Shown in pieces: positions 25,076 through 37,486 of a stretch of DNA of 64,000 nucleotides. Both the position numbers and the translations under genes were made by a program. The notes under the pieces were generated by a model. It was not told where the DNA came from. It did no database searches and saw only the letters and a program-made list of their open reading frames with translations. The stretch's first letter is position 1; each line of letters opens with the position of its first letter. This DNA is from Tachypleus tridentatus. Lineage: Eukaryota; Arthropoda; Merostomata; Xiphosura; Limulidae. The stretch is taken from positions 72,655,558 through 72,719,557 of the forward strand of contig NC_134825.1 in the NCBI RefSeq assembly GCF_004210375.1, in the 5' to 3' direction.

Positions 25076-25439
25076 CTGCAATCAGTTGCTACTCATTTTG
25101 CCGGTTTTACAGCTGTTACTCCCGATGGTTTCGATAAATTCAGTTTATAAATATTGCTTTTCCTAGATTATTATGAACCTTGTTCGATATTATTGAAAAA
25201 CTTTACTCGGAATGTTTCGTAACGTGATTGTAGACCGTTACGCTTTTCTCTACAACTCTCTGGACGAATAGATAGTTCCGGTAGTTAGAACTTTGAGTAA
25301 TATGGCGCTATTATTTCGTGGGCTCTTGCTGTTTTGTGATCTTCAACTGAACATAGCTAGAAAAGGGTGATTTTTAAAAGACGGAAAAAAATGAAGAAAG
25401 AAAATATCAAGCTAGGACGTAAACGAAATATTTATTAAC

Positions 25440-25782
25440 GTTATAAATCTTCACGGTGAAATGAAGTACATGGAAGTGGAGTGAAATCAACGGTGCCGTC
25501 ATGTATAACGCTATACGAGGCTCATGTTACGTAGCTAGAGTACAGTTAACGTATCCGGACCGAGCCCCTAACCCTTTTGTTGTACGGAAGTATCAGCCAT
25601 ATTGGTAATAGTAAAGCAATAGCAATCCCGGCCATTAGGAGCTGCGAAATTGTAGTGGTTTATAGATGCTAAGAGTAGAACTTCCATTTTCTCTGTCGTT
25701 TTATATATATATCCACTGGGCAGTTAACCCTTAATGTTCTGTACATTAAGTACAGTACCTATCTTATTCTTCCCCATGTTTA
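25440..25782 (+). other. CpG-richer DNA before the possible gene
   Basis: This stretch is richer in C and G (including many CpGs) than its surroundings and lies directly upstream of the possible gene. It could hold a promoter or 5' UTR. No TATA box is convincing. Confidence 0.25.
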
Positions 25783-26522
25783 ATGTTGAAATTTCAAAAC
25801 GCGTTAACGCCAACCTACAATTACGAATCGAAATGGCACCGCTACATTAAGTGTCCTTTGACCCAAGTTATGTTATTGAAAAGACAAGAGCTGCAACAAG
25901 GAGCGAACATTCCAAAAAGTGTAAGAATGTTGCAGGTGAAACGATTCGTTGACAAATGTTTTTACTATGGACATCCTACTGCTGAAGTTGGTAAGTAGCG
26001 TACCATCTCAGATTATATTATAGAACATTGAAAGTCACAGAACCTGGCAAAAATTCAAAATGCGTTCAAAATGTAAGACTTAGTCAAACTATCTACGAAA
26101 ATGACAATTGGTCTATTTACCCACTTCATACAGGTTGGTTTAGTTTAAGTTTTACGTATGTGTGCAAAAGCCTAATTAATTTTGTTCAACTCTACGTACA
26201 GTTTTTGTGATTAAAACTTCTAGAAGTTCGATTTGATCAAGCTTTATTTAGTTATTAATTCCACTGAACTTATAACGTCTATGTGCAAGATTTTAAGCAA
26301 TATTGTTGAAATAACATGATAACAAAGTTTTTATTTTCTCGAATGACACACACTTTCTGGAAGCGAACTCTTAAGCATCTTTAAAGAAAATACTATGTCA
26401 ACTTCGTGTTATTTTGTTCAGACGTTAGAAGTTCAACATTTTTGTTTTCAGACAAGAAGAATTTTAGGTTTGACATAAACTATCAATCTTACCTACAGTT
26501 TCTGCGTTGGACTATGTATTGA
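25783..26522 (+). CDS. Possible two-exon gene, function unknown
   Basis: An exon-like stretch at 25783-25990 encodes 69 aa (starting MLKFQNALTPTYNYESKWHR) and ends at a strong donor GTAAGT. Its phase (1) fits an acceptor TTTTTGTTTTCAG at 26439-26451, after which 26452-26522 reads DKKNFRFDINYQSYLQFLRW and then TMY before TGA. The joined product would be 92 aa, basic and rich in Lys, Tyr and Phe, without an obvious signal peptide or membrane segment. The frame is open upstream to 25750, with a possible acceptor at 25754-25755, so the ATG is not certain. I do not recognise the family. It may be a lineage-specific gene, part of a larger one, or a chance frame. Confidence 0.32.
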
Positions 26523-27302
26523 AAAGACGAAGATTCAAACCGTTGAATATGCTCTACAATTTCAGCACTTTGGGTGTCATGGCGATGCCAGTCAAATTCG
26601 CTGTTCGAATTCTGTTAAACAAGCGATAGCCGTGTAGGTGGTCGATGCTTCTGACTGGTCATTCTCCCTCTGGTCAGTACATCTAAATTTAGGAGGACTA
26701 TTTAAGCTCTGACCAAGTATTTTGCCCATACGTCGCATGAGGTACCAATCAAGTTGAAAATACCAGTTTCTTTCACAGTACTTTCACAGTTCCGTTACTT
26801 TCGGTTCTATATTATAATGTGAAAATATTACCATAATGTATTATCAAATGTCCATCAGATGAATGCTCTTACTTCTTTATGTAATAGATTGTTTTGTTTC
26901 TCTTCTTGATCTAATAGCTTTGGTAATAAAAAATGAGGCAAAAACTGCCTAGCATTGCTAGTTAGTATATTCTATTTGTTAATATTTCAAACATTTAGAT
27001 TTTCATCATCTCCAAAAACTGAAGAAAAAAAGATTTAGTCCACACGTTATGTAAACAGATGTCGTTACTTCACTTTCTATAAGGATATTGTCAATTTTAT
27101 GTATTACTCTATAGATTCTAAATTTAATCTAATTTCTATCTAAAAATCAACCATCCTCATTGCACTTTCAAAAATTCACTGATTTAACTGGTTAAAGCTA
27201 ATCAAGATGCCACGAATAAAAAGGTTTGAAAAGATTAAAAGAATGATTATTAGATTTAGCATTATCAATAGGAGTGTCCGAGACAATTTAACCAAAGATG
27301 AG
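26523..27302. other. Intergenic DNA
   Basis: At 26600-26720 the words GTAGGTGGTCGATGCTTC and CTAAATTTAGGAGGAC hint at a worn SINE. Nothing else seen. Confidence 0.35.
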
Positions 27303-27581
27303 GACCCGGCATGGCCAGGTGGGTTAAGGCGTTCGACTCGTAATCTGAGGGTCTCGGGTTCGAATCCCCGTCACACCAAACATGCTTGCCCTTTCAGCTG
27401 TGGGGGCGTTATAATGTTACTATCAATCCCACTATTCGTTGGTAAAAGACTAGCCCAAGAGTTGGTGGTGGATGGTGATGACAAACCTCCTTTCCTCTGG
27501 TCTTACACTGCTAAATTAGGGACGTCTAGCGCAGATAGCCCTCGAGTAGCTTTGCGCAAAATTCAAAACAAACAAACAAGT
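27303..27581 (+). mobile_element. SINE-1a copy with imperfect target-site duplication
   Basis: Full-length. CAAAGATGAG (27293-27302) and CAAAGACGAG (27582-27591) flank it. The 152-codon frame at 27207-27665 is SINE sequence. Confidence 0.93.
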
Positions 27582-27774
27582 CAAAGACGAGCCACATTCC
27601 CCATTGAAATGGAGTCTCAACAAAGAAGCATCTTCTTTCATCCACAAAACGTATTGTGTCAGTAGTTTTAGCGACATCTATATATATATTTTTACAACTT
27701 CTTTATTACGATTTGTTATGATCCCTTAATAACGTAATATAAGAAATTCTGACAACTATTGTTTCTTCAAGGTA

Positions 27775-27993
27775 GGCTCGGCACAGCCAGGTGGTTAGAG
27801 TGTTCGACTCGTAATTTGAAGGGTCACGTGTACGAATCCCCCTGACGGTCAATCCCACTATTCGTTGGTAAAAGAGTAGCCCAAAAGTTGCCGGTGTGTG
27901 GTGATAACTAGCTGCCATTCCTCTAGTTTTACATTGCTAAATTTGGGAACGACTAGTACAGATAGCCCTCGTGTAAAAAAATTAAAAAACAAA
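27775..27993 (+). mobile_element. SINE-1 copy with internal deletion
   Basis: The head joins directly from ATCCCCCTGACGGTCAATCC, lacking the CACACCAAACATG to ATAATGT part. Confidence 0.88.
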
Positions 27994-28974
27994 CAGGCAA
28001 ATTCTGCAACATTAATTTCTATCTTTTTGTTTATAACAATATAACATTAAGGGATATTTGAATAAATCATTTTCCTTAATTTGGTTTTCGGGAAATTTTA
28101 AGTTATTTTAGCATTTCTTACTGTCGTTTAGCAAATTAGTTTAGAGATTAGTATTTTAGAATCTCAAAGTACAAACAAGTCGTCAGAGTAGCTTTGCAGG
28201 AAAATTACTCATGTTTGCTTTTAAAATTATATACAATAATAGCTAAATAGATGTTGTTTATCTACTAGTGAAAATAGTGACAGCCTTGTTATTCACTTTG
28301 AATTCGTATTCATATTTTTTTTATTAAAAATGACCGCAGTCTAAGGTCAAACACAACTTTTTATAAAACTTGTTTCAGTTTTTGTTGTCTTGAATATTAA
28401 ACCTTGGAACATATTACACGTGCACTTTAGTTGAATAATGCGTAGTCTATGTCTTAAAAATAATTATATCTCAGACAGCAAGGTTGAGAAACAATGCTAT
28501 CCATGTCATAACAGATATAATTAAAGTCGCCGATTTTACACTTGCTCTTAACGTCTCTTGTGTAATATCTACTAGCGCGTGAAATCATTATACTGCTTGT
28601 GATTTTGTCTCACAAGACCTTGACAGTGAACTTTAATAAATAAGCCCCGCCGTTCCCGAACTCCACTCTTCATCTCCAGGTGGGTATAAGATAGCTAGAA
28701 CACAGTTCATGGAAAGACATAACACCGACTACAATTTCATATGTTTAATATTTGTTTACTTTGTATACATTTATCAATACTATCTAATTTTTTAATTATT
28801 TCAAAAGAACAAAAATGGCGCGAAATACGCAATAAGTATAGAATCCTAACCTGTTAATGGTATTCTATAAATGTTCGTTGATTCGTTAAACTATCTACGT
28901 TTATCTAAGATATGCCTTAACAAAAGAGACGTTGACCTTCATTGTGATGTTGACTTTGTTTGTGTGGTTTTGTT
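27994..28974. other. AT-rich intergenic DNA
   Basis: No gene or repeat recognised. Confidence 0.45.
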
Positions 28975-29222
28975 TTTAATTTTTGTTTTTCGCGCAAAGC
29001 TACACAAGGGCTATTTCCGTTAGCCGTCCCTAATTTAGCAGGGTAAGACTAAAAGGAAGACAGCTAGTCATCACCACCCACCACCAACTCTTGCGCTACT
29101 CTTTTGCCAACATTATAACGCACCTACGGCTGAAAGAGCGAACATGTTTGGTGTAACGGGGATTCGAACCCCCGCCCCTTGGACTACGAGTCGATCGCCC
29201 TAACCACCTGTCCATGCCGAGC
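28975..29222 (-). mobile_element. SINE-1 copy
   Basis: Reverse copy with a ~27-bp deletion after TCTTTTGCCAAC. Confidence 0.9.
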
Positions 29223-29764
29223 CTGCTGTTGATTTCAAATTATTTAAAGCAAACTTCTCTTTATAGTGAAATAAAATAATTTCTAATCCTTATTGTCATA
29301 AACAACGAGATAAATCTCGTCAAGTTAACATTCTTATGCCCAGATATCAAAATTGGTTGTCGCTAAATTAAGCCGTATTTATTACTGTCCTAAAAAAAAT
29401 TCAACTTTGAATATTTTTTTGTATTTAAAACAATTCATTCAATCTTCGTTATGACTTTGCTTTGATCTTTAAAATACACCAGCTAAACAGTAGCTGGTTT
29501 GTATAACACCAGACTTTTAACTGTAGATTAACCAACGTTAATTTCATGATTCTACGTACTGTTCACCGTATAATGACACTGAAACTTATGATGTGTGTAA
29601 GGAGAGATTTAATAATGACGAAAAAAAAGTCTCAATAAAAGTTAGATTGTTAAGAAATATTATACAAGTTTCAACAGATTTCTGGTTTATCCGAACCCGT
29701 ACCCTTGGATAATAACAGCTAAAATTTAAAATAGTGAATGTCTCACTAAATGACGGGTATGATC
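29223..29764. other. AT-rich DNA without recognised feature
   Basis: Nothing recognised. Confidence 0.5.
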
Positions 29765-30015
29765 AGAATAGTAACCTGGGGGTCGCGGGTTGGAATTCCC
29801 TTCAACCAAAACATGCTCGCTCTTTCAGCCGTGAGAGCGTTATGATGTTACAGTCAATCCTACTATTCGTTGGTGAAAGAGTAGCCGAAGAGTCGGTATG
29901 GGTGGTGATGACTAGCTGCCTTTCTTCTAGTCTTACACTGCGAAATTATGGACGGCTAGCGCAAATAGCCCTCGTGTAAATTTGCGCGAAATTCAAAAAC
30001 AAAAACAAAACAAAA
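29765..30015 (+). mobile_element. SINE-1 copy, head truncated
   Basis: Begins within the anticodon arm (AGTAACCTGGGGGTCGCG), complete tail. Confidence 0.88.
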
Positions 30016-31286
30016 TCAGAAGAGTGACGTAGTCAGGGATATGCTTCCATTCTCATATGGTGTTGCCAAAATGGAGTTCATGTAAACTTTACAACGACTG
30101 AGAAGATGCATCTATTAAGAACCCTATTGAAGAGTTAATATAATGCTTAACAAATTTTGAAATAACGCAACATAAGAGTTAATAGAGAGTACGATTTTAG
30201 AAATTGTGGTTAGCTATAAATGGAACATTAATTTTACTGAGTTGATTGTTTTCTATTGTCCCCGTAAACATTCTTTATTTTATGTTATTGTAAGATGGTA
30301 ACTACACTTTTTCATGGTTAATACTCTTATTTTTGTTTGGCGCATTTGCTCGTTCTGATGTATAAAACAAATACCTTTATATATCTATATGATTGAAGAA
30401 TAGATGTGCAGGAGCCACAGTCTCGTTGACTGATGTTTTACAGCTGTATGATGCATGAATTACTGCATAGCTATTAAATCAACTTCATGTTAATTATGTA
30501 ATTTTTCGTAATGAACAACTGACATGCTACGAACCACATGTTTTCCAATGAGGTTGTTACACTGATGATTAGTGAATATTTGATAAAAGAATATTTTAAC
30601 TAATGCATCATGACAATAGACTAATGCCATAACACCTGCATAACGAAGACTTTTGTCAGTCCATCAAGATACATACGAGGCTTACACATTCTGTAATTTA
30701 CAATTAACTGATATCAACGACATAGGGCAATTGGCTTTACAAAAGTTCTCTTTTAATGTCCCTCTTTAATACCGCCCTCTCTCGGTGATGTATGAAACTT
30801 TAATTACTGGGGTAGTTAACATTAACCCTCATGTTTATTAATGATTGGACCTTCGTTAAATTGTCTGTTTCAACTCAGTGCACGCCTACGTGCGTGTTTC
30901 AATTCTTTTTTTTTTATGGTGTATTACTCTGCATAAATGTCTCATAGTACAAATTAAAAATATCAATCGATAAATAAAATCATCCATTGTTCCATGTCCG
31001 TAATGTCATCATGGTTCTTTACTGACGTGAAACTGAAGTTGATAAAGAGTGATGTTTCGCTTTGCCACGTGCATCCCGCGTGCGCTGCGAGTAAACCACA
31101 TATGTACACTTGAAACTAATGACGTATAACGAAGTATTATCATATGTGAATAGAAGCCCTTTGAAATAACATTATGATTTAAATAATGCTTCTGTGAAAA
31201 CTCACACAATAACCTATACACAATAGTGTATTTTTCTTTGTAACTCTTTAAACTCATATATTTAACAGAAGTAAAGATATGTTTTA
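30016..31286. other. Intergenic DNA
   Basis: No SINE, exon or array recognised. The minus frame at 31009-31257 has no known motif. Confidence 0.45.
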
Positions 31287-31563
31287 TGGCCCGGCATGGC
31301 CAAGCGCGTTAAGGCGTGCGACTCGTAATCTGAGGGTCGCGGGTTTGCATCCCCGTCGCGCCAAACATGTTCGCCCTTTCAGCCGTGGGGGCGTTATAAT
31401 GTGACGGTCAATCCCACTCTTCGTTGGTAAAAGAGTAGCCGAAGAGTTGGCGGTGGGTGGTGATGACTAGCTGCCTTCCCTCTAGTCTTACACTGCTAAA
31501 TTAGGGACGGCTAGCACAGATAGCCCTCGAGTAGCTTTGTGCGAAATTCAAAAACAAACAAAT
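31287..31563 (+). mobile_element. SINE-1b copy with perfect 13-bp target duplication
   Basis: Full-length, close to consensus. AAGATATGTTTTA flanks it at 31274-31286 and 31564-31576. Confidence 0.96.
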
Positions 31564-31741
31564 AAGATATGTTTTAAGTTCCTCAAAATATGTTTACAAC
31601 TGTTTGATAATATTGCATAATACTGTAAACATTTAATGACTTTTTTTTAATACTAAAATGTTCATAAAATTATAAAAGCCATATGAAGCAACTGGTAATT
31701 TATTATGAATAATGATAAATTCCTTGAACTAGTATTAGATA

Positions 31742-31970
31742 TCTCATATGACTACGGTGCTTGATTCGCAATCTGCTGGTTGCGATTTTGAGTTTCTGCC
31801 CCACTTTTCAACATAGGGACATTATAATGTAAGGATCAATCCCACTATTCGTTGGTAAAAGAGTAGCCCAAGACTTGGTGGTAGCTGTCTCTCCTCTAGC
31901 CTTCCACTGCTGAATTAGGGAAGACTAGCACAGGTAACTTTCATGTAGCTTTGAGTAAAATTCAAACCAA
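31742..31970 (+). mobile_element. Old SINE-1 copy
   Basis: Head barely recognisable; ATCCCACTATTCGTTGGTAA is intact; GGTGGGTGGTGATGACTA deleted. Confidence 0.85.
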
Positions 31971-32318
31971 ACTAGCAATAAACAAGAGGGAATCCTCAAT
32001 AGTCACGGCACTTGAAATTAGTTTAGGCAGAATTAGAGTAAATTAATCTATGAAACTTATTTTTTCCCATTTATTTGATATACCTTTGTGAGCCAGGATA
32101 CCTGATTCAATCTTATTACTTATCATTATCTCTAACAGCCTAATCTCAAATTGAAATTATTTTAGATATGATTACAGTAAATTAAACTATGAGACATTGA
32201 TCATGGTTAAATATATCAATCGCAATGGTTTGACCTCCTGAGTCCAAAACTGTAATTAGATTTGAAATTGGTCAAGAAATGACATATTATGAGACAAACA
32301 TTTGTATCTGAAAAACTT

Positions 32319-32587
32319 GGCCTGGCATGGCCAAGCGCGTAAGGCGTGCGACTCGTAATCCGAGGGTCGCGGGTTCGCGCCCGCGTCGCGCTAAACATGC
32401 TCGCCCTCCCAGCCGTGGGGGTGTATAATGTGACGGTCAATCCCACTATTCGTTGGTAAAAGAGTAGCCCAAGAGTTGGCGGTGGGTGGTGATGACTAGC
32501 TGCCTTCCCTCTAGTCTTACACTACTAAATTAGGGACGGCTAGCACAGATAGCCCTCGAGTAGCTTTGTGCGAAATTCCAAAACAAA
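32319..32587 (+). mobile_element. SINE-1b copy with perfect 13-bp target duplication
   Basis: Full-length. ATCTGAAAAACTT flanks it at 32306-32318 and 32588-32600. Confidence 0.96.
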
Positions 32588-32600
32588 ATCTGAAAAACTT

Positions 32601-33174
32601 AGCGCCATTCTACGAAATGCTGTTCTGCGAATTAAAAGAACTGTTAGCAACGTAAAGATGAACTACGTTGAGATTATAAAGTTATTAAACCATCTAGAGA
32701 AATGTACTGAAAACGGCACAGATCGAGACTATAAATTGTGTAATTAACTCTGAAACAAAAGTATTGTGAAAAAGACCTTTACTGTAGTAATGGTTTGTTA
32801 ACGCCATCTAGTAACAATAGTTGAACATAAATCGTAATTCAAAACAAGCTCGATATTAAATAATTACTTTTTAATTATCATAACCGTCGATAAAGACTTT
32901 CAGCTTTATTTTAGATTATATTATTAAAGTATTAATTACCTATTCAAACCTTTTTTGTATTGTTTTGATACATTGTAATACAAGTCTAGTATTAAAATAA
33001 TCTATTAGAACCATGGACTTGCATCTTTGCTTTTTTGTTTCAGGTATTTATGGCATCAATGACATAATTACTTACTTTAGGAGTTAATTGTTTTTTTTTT
33101 TGAAATTTTGTATTAGGGAATATATTAATGATAATTAAAAATTATCTCTACGCGTAATGAATTCCTCACTGAAT
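32601..33174. other. Intergenic DNA with a CTCF-like word
   Basis: CGCCATCTAGTAA at 32802-32814 is discussed under findings. No gene recognised. Confidence 0.45.
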
Positions 33175-33275
33175 AAGTGTTAAGTTTATGAGCTTAGAGC
33201 ATTAAAATCCAGGGTTCGATTACCGCAGTAAACAGAATGCAGATAGCCCATTGCGTAGCTTTGCATTAAATAAGA
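33175..33275 (+). mobile_element. SINE-2 fragment
   Basis: AGGGTTCGATTACC B box and CAGATAGCCCATTGCGTAGC tail. Confidence 0.75.
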
Positions 33276-33314
33276 AAATGTAAGATAACATGTACGGCTA
33301 TTACACCTATGCTG

Positions 33315-33425
33315 TCTTCCAGTGTGGCAGGAGTAAATGTAAGAAATTACAACGCTAAACTCCGTGGTTTGATTATCCGCGGTGAATGCAACATATACTC
33401 AGTGTGGCTTTGCTCAAAAAAATTC
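33315..33425 (+). mobile_element. SINE-3 fragment
   Basis: CAGTGTGGCAGGAGTAA head, TTACAACGCTAAA, GGTTTGATTATCC B box, tail GTGTGGCTTTGCTC. Confidence 0.75.
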
Positions 33426-33919
33426 CTATGCTACGGCCCCCTTCTGAACATGTAAAATTTAGCTATTAATCCAGCATACTTAATATTTCTAGAACCTTTT
33501 CTTTTCTTTTTTTTTTTTTGACAAATTACACTGAGTAGACTCCTATTAACGTAACTTGACATGGGAACTTAACACTCCCACTATAAATAAAATGGTTTCA
33601 TTCAGGTGAATTAAAAGGGTCTTTAAGTAACAAAAGACATCAATTATGAGCCATTACACTTGTAAGATCGCAAATTTCATCAAACACTGATAGTTGGGGA
33701 TTATATATATTATTTAGGTTTTGAATTTGAGCATGATCAGTCAGTAAAATATATAAAAAATAAATATATGACAGTATATACAAACATATAACAAATAGAG
33801 CAAAATTGTAAAGTCTTCTTTATTTAAACTTGTAAATTATGAGATAGATGTGTATTTTCTAAAATCATTTTCTTTCTTAATATGTGAGTGCGTTACTTTT
33901 ACTTCAAATTCCTACTAAC
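33426..33919. other. AT-rich DNA with poly-T run
   Basis: A long pyrimidine run at 33497-33521; nothing else. Confidence 0.5.
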
Positions 33920-34200
33920 GGCCCGGCATGGCCAGGTGGGTTAAGGTATTCGACTCGTAATCTGAGAGTCGCGGGTTCCAATCTACGTCACACCAAACAT
34001 GCTTGCCCTTTCAGCCGTGGGGGTGTTATAACGTTACGGTCAATCCCATTATTGGTTCGTAAAAGAGTAGCCCAAGAGTTGGCGGTGGGTAGTGATGACT
34101 AGCTGCCTTCCCTCTAATCTTACACTGCAAAATTAGGGACGGCTAGCGCAGATAGCCCTCATGTAGCTTTGCGCGAAAGTCCAAACAAAAACAAACAATA
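33920..34200 (+). mobile_element. SINE-1a copy
   Basis: Full-length, GGCCCGGCATGGCCAGGTGG to CAAACAAAAACAAACAAT. Confidence 0.94.
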
Positions 34201-35142
34201 AAAGCTAATTTAGTATTAAATGATCTTCCAAAACGATGTTATATACGTGTAAATAAAAGTATTAACTTATGTATGGTGAACCTGGCAGAATCAAGAAATA
34301 CTTGTATATAAGAAAGTATCTCTTTAATTCTTTAAGGTAACAAATATATCTTTGTTGCTTAATTCGCATAAATATTTCAGTTCTGTAGTTGAATGTTCTT
34401 ACTTCCAGGTAACAGTTTAAATAAATAACGGAATTATTTTTGTTTGTTCTTCAATCGAACAATATTTCTTGTAGGTAATGTACCTGTATATAACATTTTC
34501 CTAATATATTCCATCAAAATAATCTTTTTGTAAAATATGGAGTTATTTAATTAGGAAATACTTTACACTGCGTTTTCATTGCGCGTGAAACAGAGGTTTA
34601 AACATCCAACATAATTATTAGGTATTGTTTTACGTTCTTGTATAGTACATGGGTATATCTATCTGTATGCTGAACGTGTACTTTTATTCCTGGTTGTTAC
34701 GTGTAAGGTTGGCTGGCTAGCTACACAAGCTTTATGCATTAAACGGAATTATAAACAAAAACAGGATTTCACAATCAATTTTATATGAATAATAAAGTAC
34801 ATTCTGACAGTCTAACTAAATCTGTTTATTTTTTGTAGTTGTTTTATTTTCTTCCAAGAGAATTAGAGGTTATAGGCTACTGAAAAAAAATTTTAACCAT
34901 TAGTTGTTTTACTCTACTAATACCTTGTTTCCACAGATATATATATATATATACCATATACGTCATTAATAATTGTAAGGTAATAATAAATTTTTCACCT
35001 GCACCTCCTAGGATTTACTATTTGTGTTTGATCAATGATGAGTATTTTTCGTTAACAATTCATGAAGAGAGGTAGTGAACAGAAACTGAAACTTCAAGGG
35101 AATACTTAAATATGACAATAGCACGTGATTATATATATATTA
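34201..35142. other. AT-rich intergenic DNA
   Basis: TA-rich runs near 34937-34955 and 35131-35140. No gene recognised. Confidence 0.45.
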
Positions 35143-35240
35143 GAGACGGCTGATATGGGCATTGAAACTTTTTATTTGAAAACAGCACAGAACAAGTAAC
35201 AAAGTTCGACCTTCATAAGTCATATTCAGGCTAAGAATGA
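35143..35240 (+). repeat. Copy of the 59.9-kb hairpin repeat family
   Basis: GAGACGGCTGATATGGGCAT followed by TGAAACTTTTTAT resembles the arm of the inverted repeat at 59914. It then continues ACAGAACAAGT and TTCGACCTTC. Confidence 0.5.
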
Positions 35241-35369
35241 GGTTGGAATAAATCTTATTCTTATTTTCATACTTTCACAGTAACAAATTGAGGGTTTGGC
35301 TATAATGTGTGTTTTTAATATGTATATAATTTTGTAAGGTACATTTACGATATTTAGTTTCTTAGTCTT

Positions 35370-35384
35370 CGCTAGATGGCAGCA
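35370..35384 (+). promoter_or_regulatory. CTCF-like site
   Basis: CGCTAGATGGCAGCA fits the CACTAGRKGGCAGC-type core used by bilaterian CTCF. Confidence 0.35.
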
Positions 35385-35454
35385 GGTTCAGTGCGTTATT
35401 TATTTTGCAAAGAAATGGAAGTAAATAAATACAAGAAAATTAAAACATTAAAAT

Positions 35455-35714
35455 AAAACTTATTTGTTTTTTGAATTTCACACAAAGCTACTCGAGGGCT
35501 ATCTGTGCTAGCCATCCATAATTTAGTAGTGTAGGGAAGGCAGCTAGTCATCACCACCCACCGCCAGCTCTTGGATTACTCTTTTACCAACGAATAGTGG
35601 GATTAACCATCCCCCACGGCTGAAAGGACGAGCATATTTGGCGCGACGGAGATGCGAACCTGCGACTCTCAGATTAGGAGTCACACGCCTTAACACGCTT
35701 AGCCAAGCCGGGCC
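35455..35714 (-). mobile_element. SINE-1b copy
   Basis: Reverse copy with GCGCGACGGAGATGCGAACC and CACGCTTAGCCAAGCCGGGC head. Two small body deletions. Confidence 0.92.
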
Positions 35715-36929
35715 AACTTCTCTTGAAACTAACAACCTCTGCATGAGATTTATAAGCTATACTATTACGATGACGTCGTGTTAGAATTCAGAATTCTACA
35801 TTAAATATTTATACAAGTTTTCGTGAAAACATTAAAATAAGTTTTAAATATACTATTCTGGTCTGAAGATGGAAAAGTACATTTTCTGTTTTGTGAGATA
35901 TCAACTAACTTTAAATAACTATAAATGGCTTTACGATGTACTGATGGATAACTTTTAAACAAATAGTCTCAAATATTACTAAAATGAATCGTTTTAATGA
36001 TACGGCATTTTAGAGCATAATAATGACTTTTAAATGGACTATCTAGACTCCAATTAAAATATCAAAATTTGATGGTCAAAACGTTCTTACTTTACAATTT
36101 TATTAATTTACTATTGTTTGCGGGAAAAGTACTTAATGTATTTAATTTTAAATTTCTTTGGAGCAAAGTCATAGATAATGACTTCGATAAGCAATAAACT
36201 ACAAATGTAATTACTTTTTTAATGTAATTAAAACACCAGTTTTAGGCCAAGTAATAGAATGTTGATAAATTTGAATTGTCTTTCCAAATAGTTGAGGACT
36301 TGAGATATTTAACAAAACATTTACCTACTTTCTTAAATGCATTGCAATAAATTGTAGCTTCAAAGGTATCTCGGCAACATTTTCAAATAAACTCTACATA
36401 TATATATATGAACATGGTGTTAAAATTTATTGTGAAACCACAAAATTTTCTAAATTATTTTTTTATTTTGTGGCAATTTCTAATGTAAAAAATACTATTG
36501 TTCCTCAATATAAGGATAGATGTGAAATTGGGCTTAAGAATTTCTTACATATAGTAGATAGGTGAATAGTACGAAACAGCTTGCAGCTAGCATGATTAAT
36601 AAAGTAACAGAAAGGATTTGGAGTATATAAACACATATTATTTTAAAAAATACCTAAGTGGCAGAGGCGTCTTTAACATTTGAAACTACTAAGTGTAATT
36701 TTCTTAGAAGGTCCATCCGTAGTGATCAGCTATGGGTGTAAAAATTAAGTTTTTTGTATTACTTTGGAAGCTCGCAGTATGAGGCGTCCGTCAGTATGTC
36801 GCCGCGATTCTACCGACGTTAAATACGGTACTGCTAAGTTGAGAAAGCAGTAAAAAAGAACTGAAAATTTAACCATCAGTTTTAAAAGTGTTTTCCTGTT
36901 TTAGCAGTTTTGATAAATTTGGCTCTTTT
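35715..36929. other. AT-rich intergenic DNA
   Basis: No exon or repeat recognised. Confidence 0.45.
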
Positions 36930-36930
36930 T

Positions 36931-37330
36931 GACTCCCAGTGGCACAATGGTATGTTTGCAGACTTGGTTTGGTTTGAATTTCGCGCGAAGCTACACGAGA
37001 GCTATCTGCGCTAGTGGTCCATAATTTAGCAATGTAAGGCTAGAGGGAAGGCAGCTAGTTATCACCACCCACCGCCAACTCTTGGGCTACTCTTTTATCA
37101 ACGAATAGTGGGAGTGATCGTTAATTATAACGCCCCCACAGCTGAAAGGACGAGCATGTTTGGTGTGACGGGGATTCGAATCCGTAACCCTCAGATTATG
37201 AGTCGAGTGCCTTAATCACCTGGCCAAGTCAGACATCTGCAGACTTATACTGCTAGAAACTGGATTTCGAACTTGTGGTGGGCAGACCACAAATCTTTGT
37301 GTAGCTTTGTGTTTAATAACAAACAACGTC
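36931..37330 (+). mobile_element. SINE-2 copy split by a SINE-1
   Basis: The head at 36931-36965 (CCCAGTGGCACAATGGTATG) continues at 37238 with CTGCAGACTTATACTGC, GGATTTCGAACTTGTGG and the GTGTAGCTTTGTG tail. Confidence 0.92.
36966..37237 (-). mobile_element. SINE-1 copy nested in SINE-2
   Basis: Full-length reverse copy. TGCAGACTT flanks it at 36957-36965 and 37238-37246. Confidence 0.95.
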
Positions 37331-37367
37331 TTGGCCATTTTCTCCCCCTTAAAATCTAGGTATAAGT

Positions 37368-37486
37368 GCCCCCAGTGGCACAGCGATATGTCTATGGACT
37401 TAAATTGTTATAAACCGGTTGGTTGGTAGAACACAGATAGCCCATTATGTAGCTTTGTACTTAATTCCAAACAAACAAAAACAAAC
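37368..37486 (+). mobile_element. SINE-2 copy
   Basis: CCCCAGTGGCACAGCGATAT head, tail CAGATAGCCCATTATGTAGC and ACAAACAAAAACAAAC. Confidence 0.88.

Noticed and set aside
27207-27665. 152-codon open frame on +
   Set aside because: It runs through a full-length SINE-1; the same peptide (GLRRSTRNLRVAGSN) appears in frames of many other SINE copies.
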